In this document: in pieces, positions 32,781-42,324 of the stretch
How positions within the stretch are numbered: the stretch's first letter is position 1
How the letters are laid out: every line of letters starts with the position of its first letter
Assembly (NCBI RefSeq): GCF_024398015.1
Contig: NZ_CP073747.1
Span: 1,002,501 to 1,066,500 of the forward strand
Reading direction: 5' to 3'
DNA length: 64,000 nucleotides
Source of the DNA: Kordiimonas sp. SCSIO 12610
GTDB taxonomy: Bacteria; Pseudomonadota; Alphaproteobacteria; Sphingomonadales; Kordiimonadaceae
Notes under the pieces: generated by a model
Seen by the model: only the letters and a program-made list of their open reading frames with translations
Database searches by the model: none
Told to the model about the DNA's origin: nothing
Position numbers and translations under genes: made by a program

Positions 32781-35705
32781 ACCGGAACAGCAGCCAGCGA
32801 TACATTCGTTTTTGCTGAAGGTCATGGGAATGATATTATTGAGGATTTTGATCCTGAAGATATTCTGGACTTGTCTGGTCTGACATCCGGTTTTACGGAT
32901 TTTGATACACTGGAGCGTTTCTCCTTTCAGGATGGCAATGATGTATTACTGATTACAGGTGAATCTGGTGATGATATTGCGAGCAGCATTACCTTTCGAA
33001 ACCAGACGGTTGATAACTTGCTTTTTTTGTTGCGAGAATTTGACAGTGTAATTTTCTCGACGGTGACGGGGCAGGTTATTACGGGTACAGGCGGTGATGA
33101 TACTTTAGAGGGCGACCTCGGGGATGACACGATCACCGGCGGTGCTGGTGATGATTTCCTCGCTGACACCAGCGGTATTGATACCTATGTTTTCGCGGAT
33201 GATCATGGGAATGATATTATTGAGGATTTTGATCCTGAAGATATTCTGGACTTGTCTGGTCTGACATCCGGTTTTACGGATTTTGATACACTGGAGCGTT
33301 TCTCCTTTCAGGATGGCAATGATGTATTACTGATTACAGGTGAATCTGGTGATGATATTGCGAGCAGCATTACCTTTCGAAACCAGACGGTTGATAACTT
33401 GCTTTTTTTGTTGCGAGAATTTGACAGTGTAATTTTCTCGACGGTGACGGGGCAGGTTATTACGGGTACAGGCGGTGATGATACTTTAGAGGGCGACCTC
33501 GGGGATGACACGATCACCGGCGGTGCTGGTGATGATTTCCTCGCTGACACCAGCGGTATTGATACCTATGTTTTCGCGGATGATCATGGGAATGATATTA
33601 TTGAGGATTTTGATCCTGAAGATATTCTGGACTTGTCTGGTCTGACATCCGGTTTTACGGATTTTGATACACTGGAGCGTTTCTCCTTTCAGGATGGCAA
33701 TGATGTATTACTGATTACAGGTGAATCTGGTGATGATATTGCGAGCAGCATTACCTTTCGAAACCAGACGGTTGATAACTTGCTTTTTTTGTTGCGAGAA
33801 TTTGACAGTGTAATTTTCTCGACGGTGACGGGGCAGGTTATTACGGGTACAGGCGGTGATGATACTTTAGAGGGCGACCTCGGGGATGACACGATCACCG
33901 GCGGTGCTGGTGATGATTTCCTCGCTGACACCAGCGGTATTGATACCTATGTTTTCGCGGATGATCATGGGAATGATATTATTGAGGATTTTGATCCTGA
34001 AGATATTCTGGACTTGTCTGGTCTGACATCCGGTTTTACGGATTTTGATACACTGGAGCGTTTCTCCTTTCAGGATGGCAATGATGTATTACTGATTACA
34101 GGTGAATCTGGTGATGATATTGCGAGCAGCATTACCTTTCGAAACCAGACGGTTGATAACTTGCTTTTTTTGTTGCGAGAATTTGACAGTGTAATTTTCT
34201 CGACGGTGACGGGGCAGGTTATTACGGGTACAGGCGGTGATGATACTTTAGAGGGCGACCTCGGGGATGACACGATCACCGGCGGTGCTGGTGATGATTT
34301 CCTCGCTGACACCAGCGGTATTGATACCTATGTTTTCGCGGATGATCATGGGAATGATATTATTGAGGATTTTGATCCTGAAGATATTCTGGACTTGTCT
34401 GGTCTGACATCCGGTTTGTTTACTCTTGCCGATATTTTGGCCGTTTCCCGTGAGGAAAATGGCAATGTTATTATCGAAACCGGACCTGATAGTTCTATAA
34501 CTCTTCAAACGTTGAGCCTGTCCAGTTTAGAAGTTTCAGATTTCATTTTTGAGGGGCAAAGCGAAGTTGGTGTAGAAAGTAACCCTGGCGCTACCAACAC
34601 GCCTTCACCCATGAGCGAACCTGTTGCGGGAACGGATGCTGACGACACGCTTGATGGTGGCGGCGGGAACGATACTGTTGACGGCGGTGATGGTAACGAT
34701 AGTCTATCGGGCGGTGACGGTGTCGATACGGTGCGCGGCGGTGCCGGTAATGACCGGATTGACGCGGGCACAGGCGATGATTTCGTCTCTGGCGGTACGG
34801 GCGATGATACGGTCGCGGCAGGTACCGGGAATGACGCTGTGTTCGCGGGCGCGGGCGATATGGGCGACGATGTGTTCGTGGGCGGCGAGGGCCGGGATAC
34901 GCTCGGCGGCGGTGCGGGTAATGACCTTCTTGTTGGTGACGGCGCATCCAGCACAAGCCTGAGCGGGCTCGGTGTTGGTGACACTGGCCTTGATGACCGG
35001 GATACAATCTTCGGCGGTGACGGCGATGATACGCTCCTTGGTGGTGGCTTTAATGATACCTCAGGTGATGGCAGTTATGACGACGGTGAAGCCGTAACCA
35101 CGGGAACCGAAGCCAATACGCTATACGCTGGTACGGGCGCTGATCTGGTGATCGGGGCGTCTGGTAATGACACCATCGGCGGCGGTTTGGGGGATGACAC
35201 GCTCAATGGCGGTGACGGTGATGATACCTTCTATGGTGGCCGCGGTGACGGCACGGACACTGGCTTCAATGATGTGATCAATGGCGGCGACGGTAATGAT
35301 ACCATCTTCTCCTCCGGCGGGCGTGACCTTGTGAATGGCGGCGACGGTGATGACGAACTGTTTTCTGGCGGTGCGGTTGACACCGTTGACGGCGGTGCTG
35401 GCAATGACACCATTTATGGCGGCGGTGATGATGACCTGTTCACTGGTGGCTCTGGCGCAGATACCTTCGCCTTCTTTGACGGGAACGGCAACGACACGAT
35501 CACTGATTTTGATACCGCAGAGGATACGATTGACTTGAATGGTACAGAAACGGATTTCACGGACCTCGCGAGCGTCGAAGCGGCGGCATCCAACACGACA
35601 CAAGGTGGCGTAGCTGGGTTACTAATAGACACAGGTACAGGCGACAGTATTTTCCTCGAGGGCCTAACGACCACAGACCTCGCCAGTATCAATATAGTAT
35701 TTTAA
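32742..35705 (+). CDS. Large RTX repeat protein (987 aa) with exact 127-aa repeats
   Basis: Start ATG at 32742, homologous to the start of the preceding paralogue. The N-terminus MATIVSTSSDETLTGTAASD is the same in both. Residues 28-558 are four exact copies of a 127-residue unit plus a partial fifth. Each unit has HGNDIIEDFDPEDILDLSG, QTVDNLLFLLREFDSVIF and RTX GGDDTLEGDLGDDTITGG. A last divergent linker leads into the shared module with the EF-hand-like loop DTSGDGSYDDGE and common C-terminus. No enzymatic domain. Copy-number changes would keep the frame. Confidence 0.8.
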   Translation: MATIVSTSSDETLTGTAASDTFVFAEGHGNDIIEDFDPEDILDLSGLTSGFTDFDTLERFSFQDGNDVLLITGESGDDIASSITFRNQTVDNLLFLLREFDSVIFSTVTGQVITGTGGDDTLEGDLGDDTITGGAGDDFLADTSGIDTYVFADDHGNDIIEDFDPEDILDLSGLTSGFTDFDTLERFSFQDGNDVLLITGESGDDIASSITFRNQTVDNLLFLLREFDSVIFSTVTGQVITGTGGDDTLEGDLGDDTITGGAGDDFLADTSGIDTYVFADDHGNDIIEDFDPEDILDLSGLTSGFTDFDTLERFSFQDGNDVLLITGESGDDIASSITFRNQTVDNLLFLLREFDSVIFSTVTGQVITGTGGDDTLEGDLGDDTITGGAGDDFLADTSGIDTYVFADDHGNDIIEDFDPEDILDLSGLTSGFTDFDTLERFSFQDGNDVLLITGESGDDIASSITFRNQTVDNLLFLLREFDSVIFSTVTGQVITGTGGDDTLEGDLGDDTITGGAGDDFLADTSGIDTYVFADDHGNDIIEDFDPEDILDLSGLTSGLFTLADILAVSREENGNVIIETGPDSSITLQTLSLSSLEVSDFIFEGQSEVGVESNPGATNTPSPMSEPVAGTDADDTLDGGGGNDTVDGGDGNDSLSGGDGVDTVRGGAGNDRIDAGTGDDFVSGGTGDDTVAAGTGNDAVFAGAGDMGDDVFVGGEGRDTLGGGAGNDLLVGDGASSTSLSGLGVGDTGLDDRDTIFGGDGDDTLLGGGFNDTSGDGSYDDGEAVTTGTEANTLYAGTGADLVIGASGNDTIGGGLGDDTLNGGDGDDTFYGGRGDGTDTGFNDVINGGDGNDTIFSSGGRDLVNGGDGDDELFSGGAVDTVDGGAGNDTIYGGGDDDLFTGGSGADTFAFFDGNGNDTITDFDTAEDTIDLNGTETDFTDLASVEAAASNTTQGGVAGLLIDTGTGDSIFLEGLTTTDLASINIVF
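32822..34417 (+). repeat. Exact 381-bp tandem repeat, four copies plus 72 bases
   Basis: Copies begin at 32822, 33203, 33584, 33965 and a partial one at 34346. I compared them by eye and found no differences. The period (381 = 3 x 127) keeps the reading frame of the RTX gene. Confidence 0.9.
34541..35705 (+). repeat. Shared 1165-bp RTX C-terminal module, copy 2
   Basis: Near-identical to 31474-32638; differences are scattered third-position changes. Confidence 0.85.
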
Positions 35706-35729
35706 GAGGCAGGGTAGTAGGCACAAAAG

Positions 35730-36239
35730 ATGCTGAGCAAGATACGCAATGTTGAAGAAGGCGATGATACTTTGACCATATCGCTTTCTTATACTGTGCT
35801 CGCAATTCCGATTTTTATTTGTGGGATTTGGTTGCTTGTATGGGGCGGTGCAGAGCTTTTGAACAGGGATGAAGCGTTCGAGATTACGAGATTAGTCAGC
35901 GAGGACAAAAACGATCCGGTTTGGGCCCTATTGATGGGGATCGCCTTGGTTATATTTGGCTGGTTTTGCCACTTTCGCAGTATTTTTGTTCTATCCAAAA
36001 AAACGGGTTTAATGGAATGGAGCAGAAAACGTATTTTCTGGCACGAGGGCGGCATAGTTCCCCTTAGTCAGATACAAAATGTGGAACTTGAAGAAAGGTA
36101 TTCAAGGGGGAAAACCATGTATCGAATAACACTTTTCACAACCTATGAAACCTTGCCAATCACCCGCATCCACACCAATCTGTTTTCACGTTGGCAGGAA
36201 GAAACTGTAGAGGCAATTCGAAGGTTCCTTGGCTTGTAG
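35730..36239 (+). CDS. Two-TM membrane protein, PH-like
   Basis: 169 residues, ATG 24 bases after the RTX gene, probably cotranscribed. Two hydrophobic spans (about residues 18-39 and 66-84) are followed by a cytosolic beta domain (SKKTGLMEWSRKRIFWHEGG then PLSQIQNVELEERYSRGKTM). This order resembles bacterial PH-domain (YdbS/YdbT-like) membrane proteins, but the fit is loose. Function unknown. Confidence 0.6.
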   Translation: MLSKIRNVEEGDDTLTISLSYTVLAIPIFICGIWLLVWGGAELLNRDEAFEITRLVSEDKNDPVWALLMGIALVIFGWFCHFRSIFVLSKKTGLMEWSRKRIFWHEGGIVPLSQIQNVELEERYSRGKTMYRITLFTTYETLPITRIHTNLFSRWQEETVEAIRRFLGL

Positions 36240-36314
36240 CGCGTTGAAACTTCTGAACTAACTTAACTAAGGCATTGCGCGTTCCTGAATTCCCTGCAAT
36301 GATTTTCCTGTTAT

Positions 36315-39300
36315 ATGGATGGGCAAAATATTAGGGGATATATCGTGGTAAAATTTCAATCGTACGCGGTGAAAACTAGCGATCTAAATCAAGCTTCGTG
36401 GCAAAGCAGAAAGCGGTTTGGCCGTGTGGGGGTTAGCGCGATTGCGCTCGCGGCATCACTCACTGTGCAGCCATTGACTGCGATAACACCGATTGCCCAC
36501 GCGGTTGAGGACACACTGCCGTTTGACGGTAAAACGGCAGATAAGCTCGAATTTAGCGTGTCTGAAGGCACGTGGATGTCGCTTGACCTGACGCCCGATG
36601 GTAAGACGATTGTTTTCGAGCTTTTGGGAGATCTGTATACCATGCCTGCTGCGGGCGGTAAGGCCACGCGCATACTGGACGGGTTGGGCTATGCGGCGCA
36701 GCCCCGCGTGTCGCCGGACGGAAAATGGATTGCCTTTATTTCTGACCGTGATGGATCGAATAATCTCTGGGTTGCGCCCTTTGATGGGGGTACGCTCGGG
36801 AAGCCGCGCAAGCTCTCTGATGAAGCCTATACAAAGGTCATATCCCCCACTTGGATGCCGGATAGCCAATATGTGGTGATGAGCAAAATCACCCGCGATC
36901 AGGGCCTGACGATGCATCATATCGCCGGCGGTGACGGTCTTTCGCTTGCATTAAACAACGGCGGCGGCGCTGTTGAGGGGATGGGCGCAACCGTTAGCCC
37001 CGATGGTCGCTATATCTATTACGCGCGAAATGCCCGTGGCTTTGCGCGTTTCCCGGCGCTTCAGATTTACCGGTTTGACCTTGAAAGCGGCGAAGAAATT
37101 CAAATCACCCAGGGGGAAGGCGGCGGCCTTCGCCCGTTACTTTCACCCGATGGAACCCTTCTTGTGTACGCCACACGGCGGGACGGGGAAACCGGTCTAC
37201 GGCTCAGGAACCTGAAAACGGGCGCGGATACACCGCTAGTTTGGCCTGTGCAGCGCGACAGCCAGGAAAATTTCGGTGCGGACCGTGATGTTTTGCCGGG
37301 GTATGCCTTTACGCGTGATGGCAGCGCGCTTTTGTATCACACTGGCGGGAAAATTCAGGAAATTGCCTTGGGTACGGGCGAGCAGCGCGAAATTCCGTTT
37401 ACCGCTGATGTCTCGCTCGATATCGGGCCAGAACTTTCGTTTTCTTACCGCGTTGACGATAGTGATATGGTCGAGGCGCAGATCATCCATAATCCAACCA
37501 CATCACCCGATGGGTCAAAGCTCGCGATGTCGGCGCTTACGAAAATCTATGTGATGGATAAAAAGGACGGCACGCCCACGCGCCTGACGAAAGGCGATGC
37601 CTGGGAATTTCAGCCCGTCTGGTCACCGGACGGCAAGTGGATTGCCTATGTGACCTGGTCGATGAATGAGGGCGGGCATATCTGGAAAATGCGCGCAAAT
37701 GGCCGCGGCAAACCGCAGAAGCTAACGGTTGATCCCGCCTTTTATACGGACCTTGCCTTTTCAAAAGACGGTAAGCGGATTGTTGCCATGCGCGGCAACG
37801 AATGGCAGCGGCATCAAACCTTTTCGGAATTTGGTGGCCTCGCGACCCGCCTTGATCTTGTTTGGCTGGACGCGAAAGGAAGCGACACAAATGTGATCGT
37901 CGCTGCAAACGGCGCCCGCCGCCCACACATGGGGCCAGAGGATGACCGGATTTACCTTTATGATGGTGGGGCGCTGTTCTCGCTTCGTTATGACGGCAGC
38001 GACAAGCGCGATCACCTGATCGTTGAGGGACCGCGCGGTAACCGCAATTCCACCGAGGCACCAACGGCGGAGGATGTGCGCATGTCGCCAGACGGCAAGC
38101 ATGCACTCGCCTTCATCAATAAACAGATTTATGTGATGCCGCTCACGAAAATTGGCGGCGATGTGCCGGTGATGGCGCACTATGGCGGCGGCCTGCCGAA
38201 CAAGCGCCTGACGGATGTGGGGGCAGATTTCTTCGGCTGGTCAGATGCGGGCAATACAATCTATTGGGCGATTGGGTCCACCTATCTGGAACGGGGGATG
38301 GACAGCATCGATTTCGCCCCGGAGGACGGCGCAGAAGATGAAAATAATGCAGACGATAAAAAGGAATCAACTTCGGACTCTAAGGACTCTGATAACGACT
38401 CTGAAAATACCAACAATTTAACTAAAATTGTAAATGAAACGGGTCAGGAACAATTCGATTCAGAATCAGATTCGAAGGAGTCTGAAGAGCAATTTTGCTC
38501 CATAACCAGAATAGAAGGCGGCACCGTTACTTTAAGTGAAGAGTTTGATTGTGCAGAAAATCCTGAACTGATGGAACTGGCGAAACAGCAAGCAGACATG
38601 CTTAAAGCCGCGCAGCCCGAAAACCCCGCGCTTGATGCGGATGAAAGCGTAACCGCAACCAAAATCAGCGTCATGGTACCGCGCTCAAAACCCGTTGGGT
38701 CTATCGTGCTCAGGGGGGCGAACGTAATCCCGATGAAGGCGGGCACAACCGCATCGATGGACAGGGTCGTTGAAAATCAGGATATCCTTATCACCGATAA
38801 CCGCATTGTGGCGGTGGGCGATAATGGCACCCTTGATGTGCCAGCGGGCGCAGAGGTCGTGGACGTATCCGGTAAATATATCATGCCCGGTTTCATCGAT
38901 ACCCACGCGCACTGGGAATTTAGAACACAGGATGTGCTGGAACCACAGAACTGGTCGCTCGCTGCGAACCTCGCTTACGGTGTCACGGCGGGGCTGGACG
39001 TACAAACCAGCCATAAGGATTATTTCGCCTACCGCGATATGGTTGACACTGGCCAATCCGTTGGGCAGCGCGCCTTTATGACCGGGCCGGGGATTTTCGG
39101 CAATAATGATTTCCAAAGCTATGATGCGGTTTATCATTACCTCAGCCGATATTCGCACCATTATGGCACCTATAATATCAAATCCTATATCGCGGGGAAC
39201 CGCAAACAGCGCCAGTGGGTGGTGAAGGCCGCAAAGGCACAAAACCTGATGCCAACAACCGAAGGCGCGGGCGATATGAAGCTGGATATCACCCATGCGA

Positions 39301-39971
39301 TCGACGGCATGCACGGCAACGAACATACCCTGACGATTGCGCCCATGTATGATGATGTGCTCACGCTTTATGCCGAAACCAAAACCGCCTATACGCCCAC
39401 ATTGCTGGTACAATATAACGGCATTTCGGCAGAGGAATATTTCTTCGCGAACGAGGATGCGTACGGCGACGAAAAACTACGCCGTTTTTACCCGCGCAAC
39501 CGCTTGGCTGAGTTAACGCAGCGCCGCGGCATCTGGGCGCGGGATGAGGAATATAGCTTTGACCATATCGCGTCCGCCGCCGCCGATTTGCAGCGCAAGG
39601 GCGGCCTTGTGGGTGTGGGTGGCCACGGTGAATTGCAGGGCCTTGGCTATCACTGGGAAATGTGGGCCATGGGCCTTGGCGGCATGACGAACGTGGAGGT
39701 CCTGCGCGCCGCCACCATCGACGGTGCTAAAATCATCGGGATTGACCTTGATCTGGGGTCCATAGAGGCTGGGAAGCTCGCGGATTTGGTGGTCTTGGAT
39801 AAAAACCCGCTGGAGAATATCAGGCACACCAACACCATCAAATATGTGATGAAAAACGGCGAGTTTTATGAGGGTGATACGCTCAATCAGATTTGGCCCA
39901 CCAAACGCGACCTAAAGCCCTTCTGGTGGTGGGACGGCGACCTCCGCGCCAAGAATAGTTTGAAGGAGTAG
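36315..39971 (+). CDS. TolB-like/amidohydrolase fusion, exported
   Basis: 1218 residues from ATG 36315; a GTG at 36345 with AGGGGATAT upstream is an equally good start. A twin-basic segment (SRKRFGRVG) and hydrophobic stretch precede AHA, a probable signal cleavage site. Residues 70-680 carry PD40/TolB-type beta-propeller repeats (VSPDGKWIAFISDRDGSNNL, SPDGKWIAYV). Residues 800-1200 are an amidohydrolase: PGFIDTHAHWEF with the metal-binding HxH, a late GGHGELQG and IEAGKLADLVVLDKNPLENI. Such fusions are known as periplasmic imidazolonepropionase/prolidase-like enzymes of unknown substrate. Between the domains (about 675-790) is a 110-residue acidic Ser/Asp/Glu insertion. Confidence 0.85.
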   Translation: MDGQNIRGYIVVKFQSYAVKTSDLNQASWQSRKRFGRVGVSAIALAASLTVQPLTAITPIAHAVEDTLPFDGKTADKLEFSVSEGTWMSLDLTPDGKTIVFELLGDLYTMPAAGGKATRILDGLGYAAQPRVSPDGKWIAFISDRDGSNNLWVAPFDGGTLGKPRKLSDEAYTKVISPTWMPDSQYVVMSKITRDQGLTMHHIAGGDGLSLALNNGGGAVEGMGATVSPDGRYIYYARNARGFARFPALQIYRFDLESGEEIQITQGEGGGLRPLLSPDGTLLVYATRRDGETGLRLRNLKTGADTPLVWPVQRDSQENFGADRDVLPGYAFTRDGSALLYHTGGKIQEIALGTGEQREIPFTADVSLDIGPELSFSYRVDDSDMVEAQIIHNPTTSPDGSKLAMSALTKIYVMDKKDGTPTRLTKGDAWEFQPVWSPDGKWIAYVTWSMNEGGHIWKMRANGRGKPQKLTVDPAFYTDLAFSKDGKRIVAMRGNEWQRHQTFSEFGGLATRLDLVWLDAKGSDTNVIVAANGARRPHMGPEDDRIYLYDGGALFSLRYDGSDKRDHLIVEGPRGNRNSTEAPTAEDVRMSPDGKHALAFINKQIYVMPLTKIGGDVPVMAHYGGGLPNKRLTDVGADFFGWSDAGNTIYWAIGSTYLERGMDSIDFAPEDGAEDENNADDKKESTSDSKDSDNDSENTNNLTKIVNETGQEQFDSESDSKESEEQFCSITRIEGGTVTLSEEFDCAENPELMELAKQQADMLKAAQPENPALDADESVTATKISVMVPRSKPVGSIVLRGANVIPMKAGTTASMDRVVENQDILITDNRIVAVGDNGTLDVPAGAEVVDVSGKYIMPGFIDTHAHWEFRTQDVLEPQNWSLAANLAYGVTAGLDVQTSHKDYFAYRDMVDTGQSVGQRAFMTGPGIFGNNDFQSYDAVYHYLSRYSHHYGTYNIKSYIAGNRKQRQWVVKAAKAQNLMPTTEGAGDMKLDITHAIDGMHGNEHTLTIAPMYDDVLTLYAETKTAYTPTLLVQYNGISAEEYFFANEDAYGDEKLRRFYPRNRLAELTQRRGIWARDEEYSFDHIASAAADLQRKGGLVGVGGHGELQGLGYHWEMWAMGLGGMTNVEVLRAATIDGAKIIGIDLDLGSIEAGKLADLVVLDKNPLENIRHTNTIKYVMKNGEFYEGDTLNQIWPTKRDLKPFWWWDGDLRAKNSLKE

Positions 39972-39993
39972 GGGAGAGCGATAATGAAACATG

Positions 39994-40066
39994 GTCATTC
40001 CCGCGCAAGCGGGAGGCCATAACGTTATTTGCTTTAGAATGATTTGCCAATTAAGCCCGGAATGAC
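39994..40066. repeat. Small palindromic (REP/MITE-like) element
   Basis: GTCATTCC (39994-40001) and its inverse complement GGAATGAC (40059-40066) bound 73 bases. Inside is the stem TCCCGC/GCGGGA (39999-40004 with 40009-40014). A looser relative, CCCGC...GCGGG, lies at 42366-42385. The stem sits just past the amidohydrolase stop and may also end transcription. Confidence 0.6.
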
Positions 40067-40091
40067 TTAGACTGATTTGGATGGGGGTAAG

Positions 40092-40523
40092 ATGACAGTG
40101 TCGTTTCGCAGTGTTACGAAATTAATAGCGCGAACCAGCTTTGTTTTGATCGCTGGTTTGTTCGCAGTTCTGTTTTTTTATGCCCTGATTAACCCGTTGG
40201 GTTACTTGAATACTGTGGCAGGTAAGGTTCCCTTTTACTCATCGCATAAGCATGTCATTCGATTGGTGGACTATTATTTTGAAAAAGGGATTTTCTATAA
40301 CTGTCATACTATAAAATACATTGGGTATAAGGCATGGGGGCCGATGATCCCGCTACGCGATGATACAGGCCAGAGCCGATTAACAGGCAATATTGATAAT
40401 AACAAAGTCATCTATTTATGGGGTACAGACTTTGTTACCGAGAATGTCAAAGAATATTATTTAGCAATGGCTGACCATAACAATTTAGTGCGAAGTAGGT
40501 GTGGCCATATCGGAAAGCGATAG
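40092..40523 (+). CDS. Hypothetical membrane-anchored protein
   Basis: 143 residues from the ATG at 40092, with GGGGGTAAG upstream; a TTG at 40077 is less likely. One N-terminal hydrophobic helix (about residues 14-34, SFVLIAGLFAVLFFYALINP) and a soluble tail containing two Cys and aromatic residues. No family recognised. Convergent with the next gene. Confidence 0.55.
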   Translation: MTVSFRSVTKLIARTSFVLIAGLFAVLFFYALINPLGYLNTVAGKVPFYSSHKHVIRLVDYYFEKGIFYNCHTIKYIGYKAWGPMIPLRDDTGQSRLTGNIDNNKVIYLWGTDFVTENVKEYYLAMADHNNLVRSRCGHIGKR

Positions 40524-40537
40524 GCCTTTGAATAGAT

Positions 40538-40948
40538 TTAATCTCTTTCTATATACCAATCATCAGCAAAGCATTCAAAACAGGTATCACGGAAGTAAAA
40601 GAGATAGTGATGACTTCCTCCCTGAAAACCTGTATCTATCCATTCCACTTCGCTTGTTTCCAGTAAAGGGTCACCTGTATTCTGGTAAAACTCACCCCAT
40701 TTGGGGGCAATTTTGCTGAAACGGCATTGCCCCAAATACCAGCCTTCATCATTAATATGACTAAACCCATACCGAGCACAATTGATGAAACGGAGTTTTG
40801 CAGTGTTACCAAGAACGGTGTTTTTGGAAATGTATGGGTTTAAAATAAAGCTTAGTTGAACACTTTTATCGACTATGGAAGTGTTAGGCTCTGGTGAATT
40901 GGGATCAGCATTCCAGCCATCATTAAGTTGTATAAATGTAGCGCTCAT
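40538..40948 (-). CDS. Hypothetical soluble protein
   Basis: 136 residues, beginning MSATFIQLNDGWNADPNSPE. It is beta-rich with several Cys and Trp residues (DEGWYLGQCRFSKIAPKWGE, DTCFECFADDWYIE). The composition resembles small immunity-like proteins, but no match is recognised and no toxin gene is next to it. Confidence 0.55.
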   Translation of the reverse strand: MSATFIQLNDGWNADPNSPEPNTSIVDKSVQLSFILNPYISKNTVLGNTAKLRFINCARYGFSHINDEGWYLGQCRFSKIAPKWGEFYQNTGDPLLETSEVEWIDTGFQGGSHHYLFYFRDTCFECFADDWYIERD

Positions 40949-41026
40949 ATGATCTTGCCATCCTATATGCCGAGATTGTATTAATAATTAAATAGTATGC
41001 AATCATATTAGTGACTTGGGGGTGCT

Positions 41027-41308
41027 GTGTATTTATCTTTCATCATAGGGCAGATTATTTATTACACACGTGTGTTTGAAGAAAAACAGGCGCGGGTTAT
41101 CTTGGGCCGGGATTATGAACAGAAAAGCCCTTGGCTCAGCGCGCTGAAAGCTGTTTTGTATTTTTTGAGCCTATTCGCTTTTTTGATTTATATGCTGTCG
41201 GTGATTAATTTGGGCTGGTTTTCCCTTGTATTGCTACTTATTGCAATGGAATGTTCGGGCCTTATTTTTAAAAGTGTAAATAAACATTTTCGGAACTGGT
41301 ACGAATGA
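41027..41308 (+). CDS. Small membrane protein coupled to the MBL hydrolase
   Basis: 93 residues with a GTG start. Two hydrophobic spans lie at about residues 39-58 and 59-76. Its TGA overlaps the next ATG (ATGA at 41305-41308), so the two are translationally coupled. Function unknown. Confidence 0.6.
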   Translation: MYLSFIIGQIIYYTRVFEEKQARVILGRDYEQKSPWLSALKAVLYFLSLFAFLIYMLSVINLGWFSLVLLLIAMECSGLIFKSVNKHFRNWYE

Positions 41309-42324
41309 CCTTATCCACACCAATCACCAACACCTATCAGCGCCTTGCCGTATCGCCCATCATCATTATGAGCGCACTCACATTCACAGCCGCGCAGGCA
41401 CCATTACACGCATCGGCACAGGCATCCATAGAGGCATCAGCACAGGCAGAAGAACAGCCGGAGTTTTGCGGGCAAATTCCGCGGGTGGGGTGGGCGAACT
41501 ATGAAAAGCTCGATGTCAGCGATGATTGGTTTCAGGTTTACCAGCTTCATGATGATCTTTATGCCATTTCAGAACCCTATCAGTGGCAGGAAGTGATCAG
41601 CTATCTGATCATTGGGGAAAGTCGCGCGCTGTTGTTCGATAGCGGGAACGGCATGGGTGATATCAAACGCGTTGTGGATGCGCTGACGCCGCTTTCGGTC
41701 ACTGTGCTCGCAAGCCATAGTCATATCGATCATGTGGGCGGGCATTATCAGTTTGAAACGGTGCTCGCGCCCGAAACCGCCTTCACCAATGACCGGGCGA
41801 AGGGGCGGGGGAATGCCTTTGTGGCTGAGGAAGCAAGCACGGCGGCGCTGTGCCGACCATTACCGAACGGTGTAACGGAGGATAATCACCGTACCCGCGC
41901 CTTCACGCCAACCGCGCGCGTAGAGGAAGGAAGCAAAATTGACCTCGGCGGTACGGTGCTGACGGTGATGATGATCCCGGGGCATACGCCCGATAGCCTG
42001 ATGCTGTTGGACACGGCGAAGGGCCGCCTGTTTACGGGTGATAGCTATTATAAAGGGCCGATCTGGCTTTATGCGAGCGAGACCGATTTGCCTGCCTATG
42101 CGCGCTCCATTGGCCGCATGGCGGACCTTGCGCCGACGCTCACCAGCATTCACGGCGCGCACAATGAACCCTACAGCGACCCCGCAGAGCTTTTGAAGGT
42201 GCGGAATGCCTTCACCGCGATTATGGCGGGTACACGCAAACCCGATGAGGTTTTGGGCACGCAGGCGATTTATCAGTTTGGAACCTTCGACCTCTTGATG
42301 CAAAAGGACCATGATCACAAGTAA
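41305..42324 (+). CDS. Exported metallo-beta-lactamase fold hydrolase
   Basis: 339 residues. A hydrophobic N-terminus (SPIIIMSALTFTAAQAPLHA) looks like a signal peptide. Four 12-nt units follow (ASAQ, ASIE, ASAQ, AEEQ; 41410-41457) in the linker. The catalytic core has SHSHIDHVGGH (HxHxDH, zinc site), VMMIPGHTPDSLMLLD and FTGDSYYKGPIWLY, the order of the MBL superfamily. It is likely a periplasmic hydrolase; the substrate is not evident and no beta-lactamase-specific residues stand out. Confidence 0.82.
   Translation: MTLSTPITNTYQRLAVSPIIIMSALTFTAAQAPLHASAQASIEASAQAEEQPEFCGQIPRVGWANYEKLDVSDDWFQVYQLHDDLYAISEPYQWQEVISYLIIGESRALLFDSGNGMGDIKRVVDALTPLSVTVLASHSHIDHVGGHYQFETVLAPETAFTNDRAKGRGNAFVAEEASTAALCRPLPNGVTEDNHRTRAFTPTARVEEGSKIDLGGTVLTVMMIPGHTPDSLMLLDTAKGRLFTGDSYYKGPIWLYASETDLPAYARSIGRMADLAPTLTSIHGAHNEPYSDPAELLKVRNAFTAIMAGTRKPDEVLGTQAIYQFGTFDLLMQKDHDHK

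Noticed and set aside
32927-34312. Four identical 80-codon minus-strand reading frames at 381-base spacing
   Set aside because: They are antisense shadows of the exact repeats in the RTX gene. The period-3 and Gly/Asp codon bias belong to the plus strand.
32822-34417. CRISPR array
   Set aside because: The repeats are 381 bp, contiguous, coding and without unique spacers; no cas genes.
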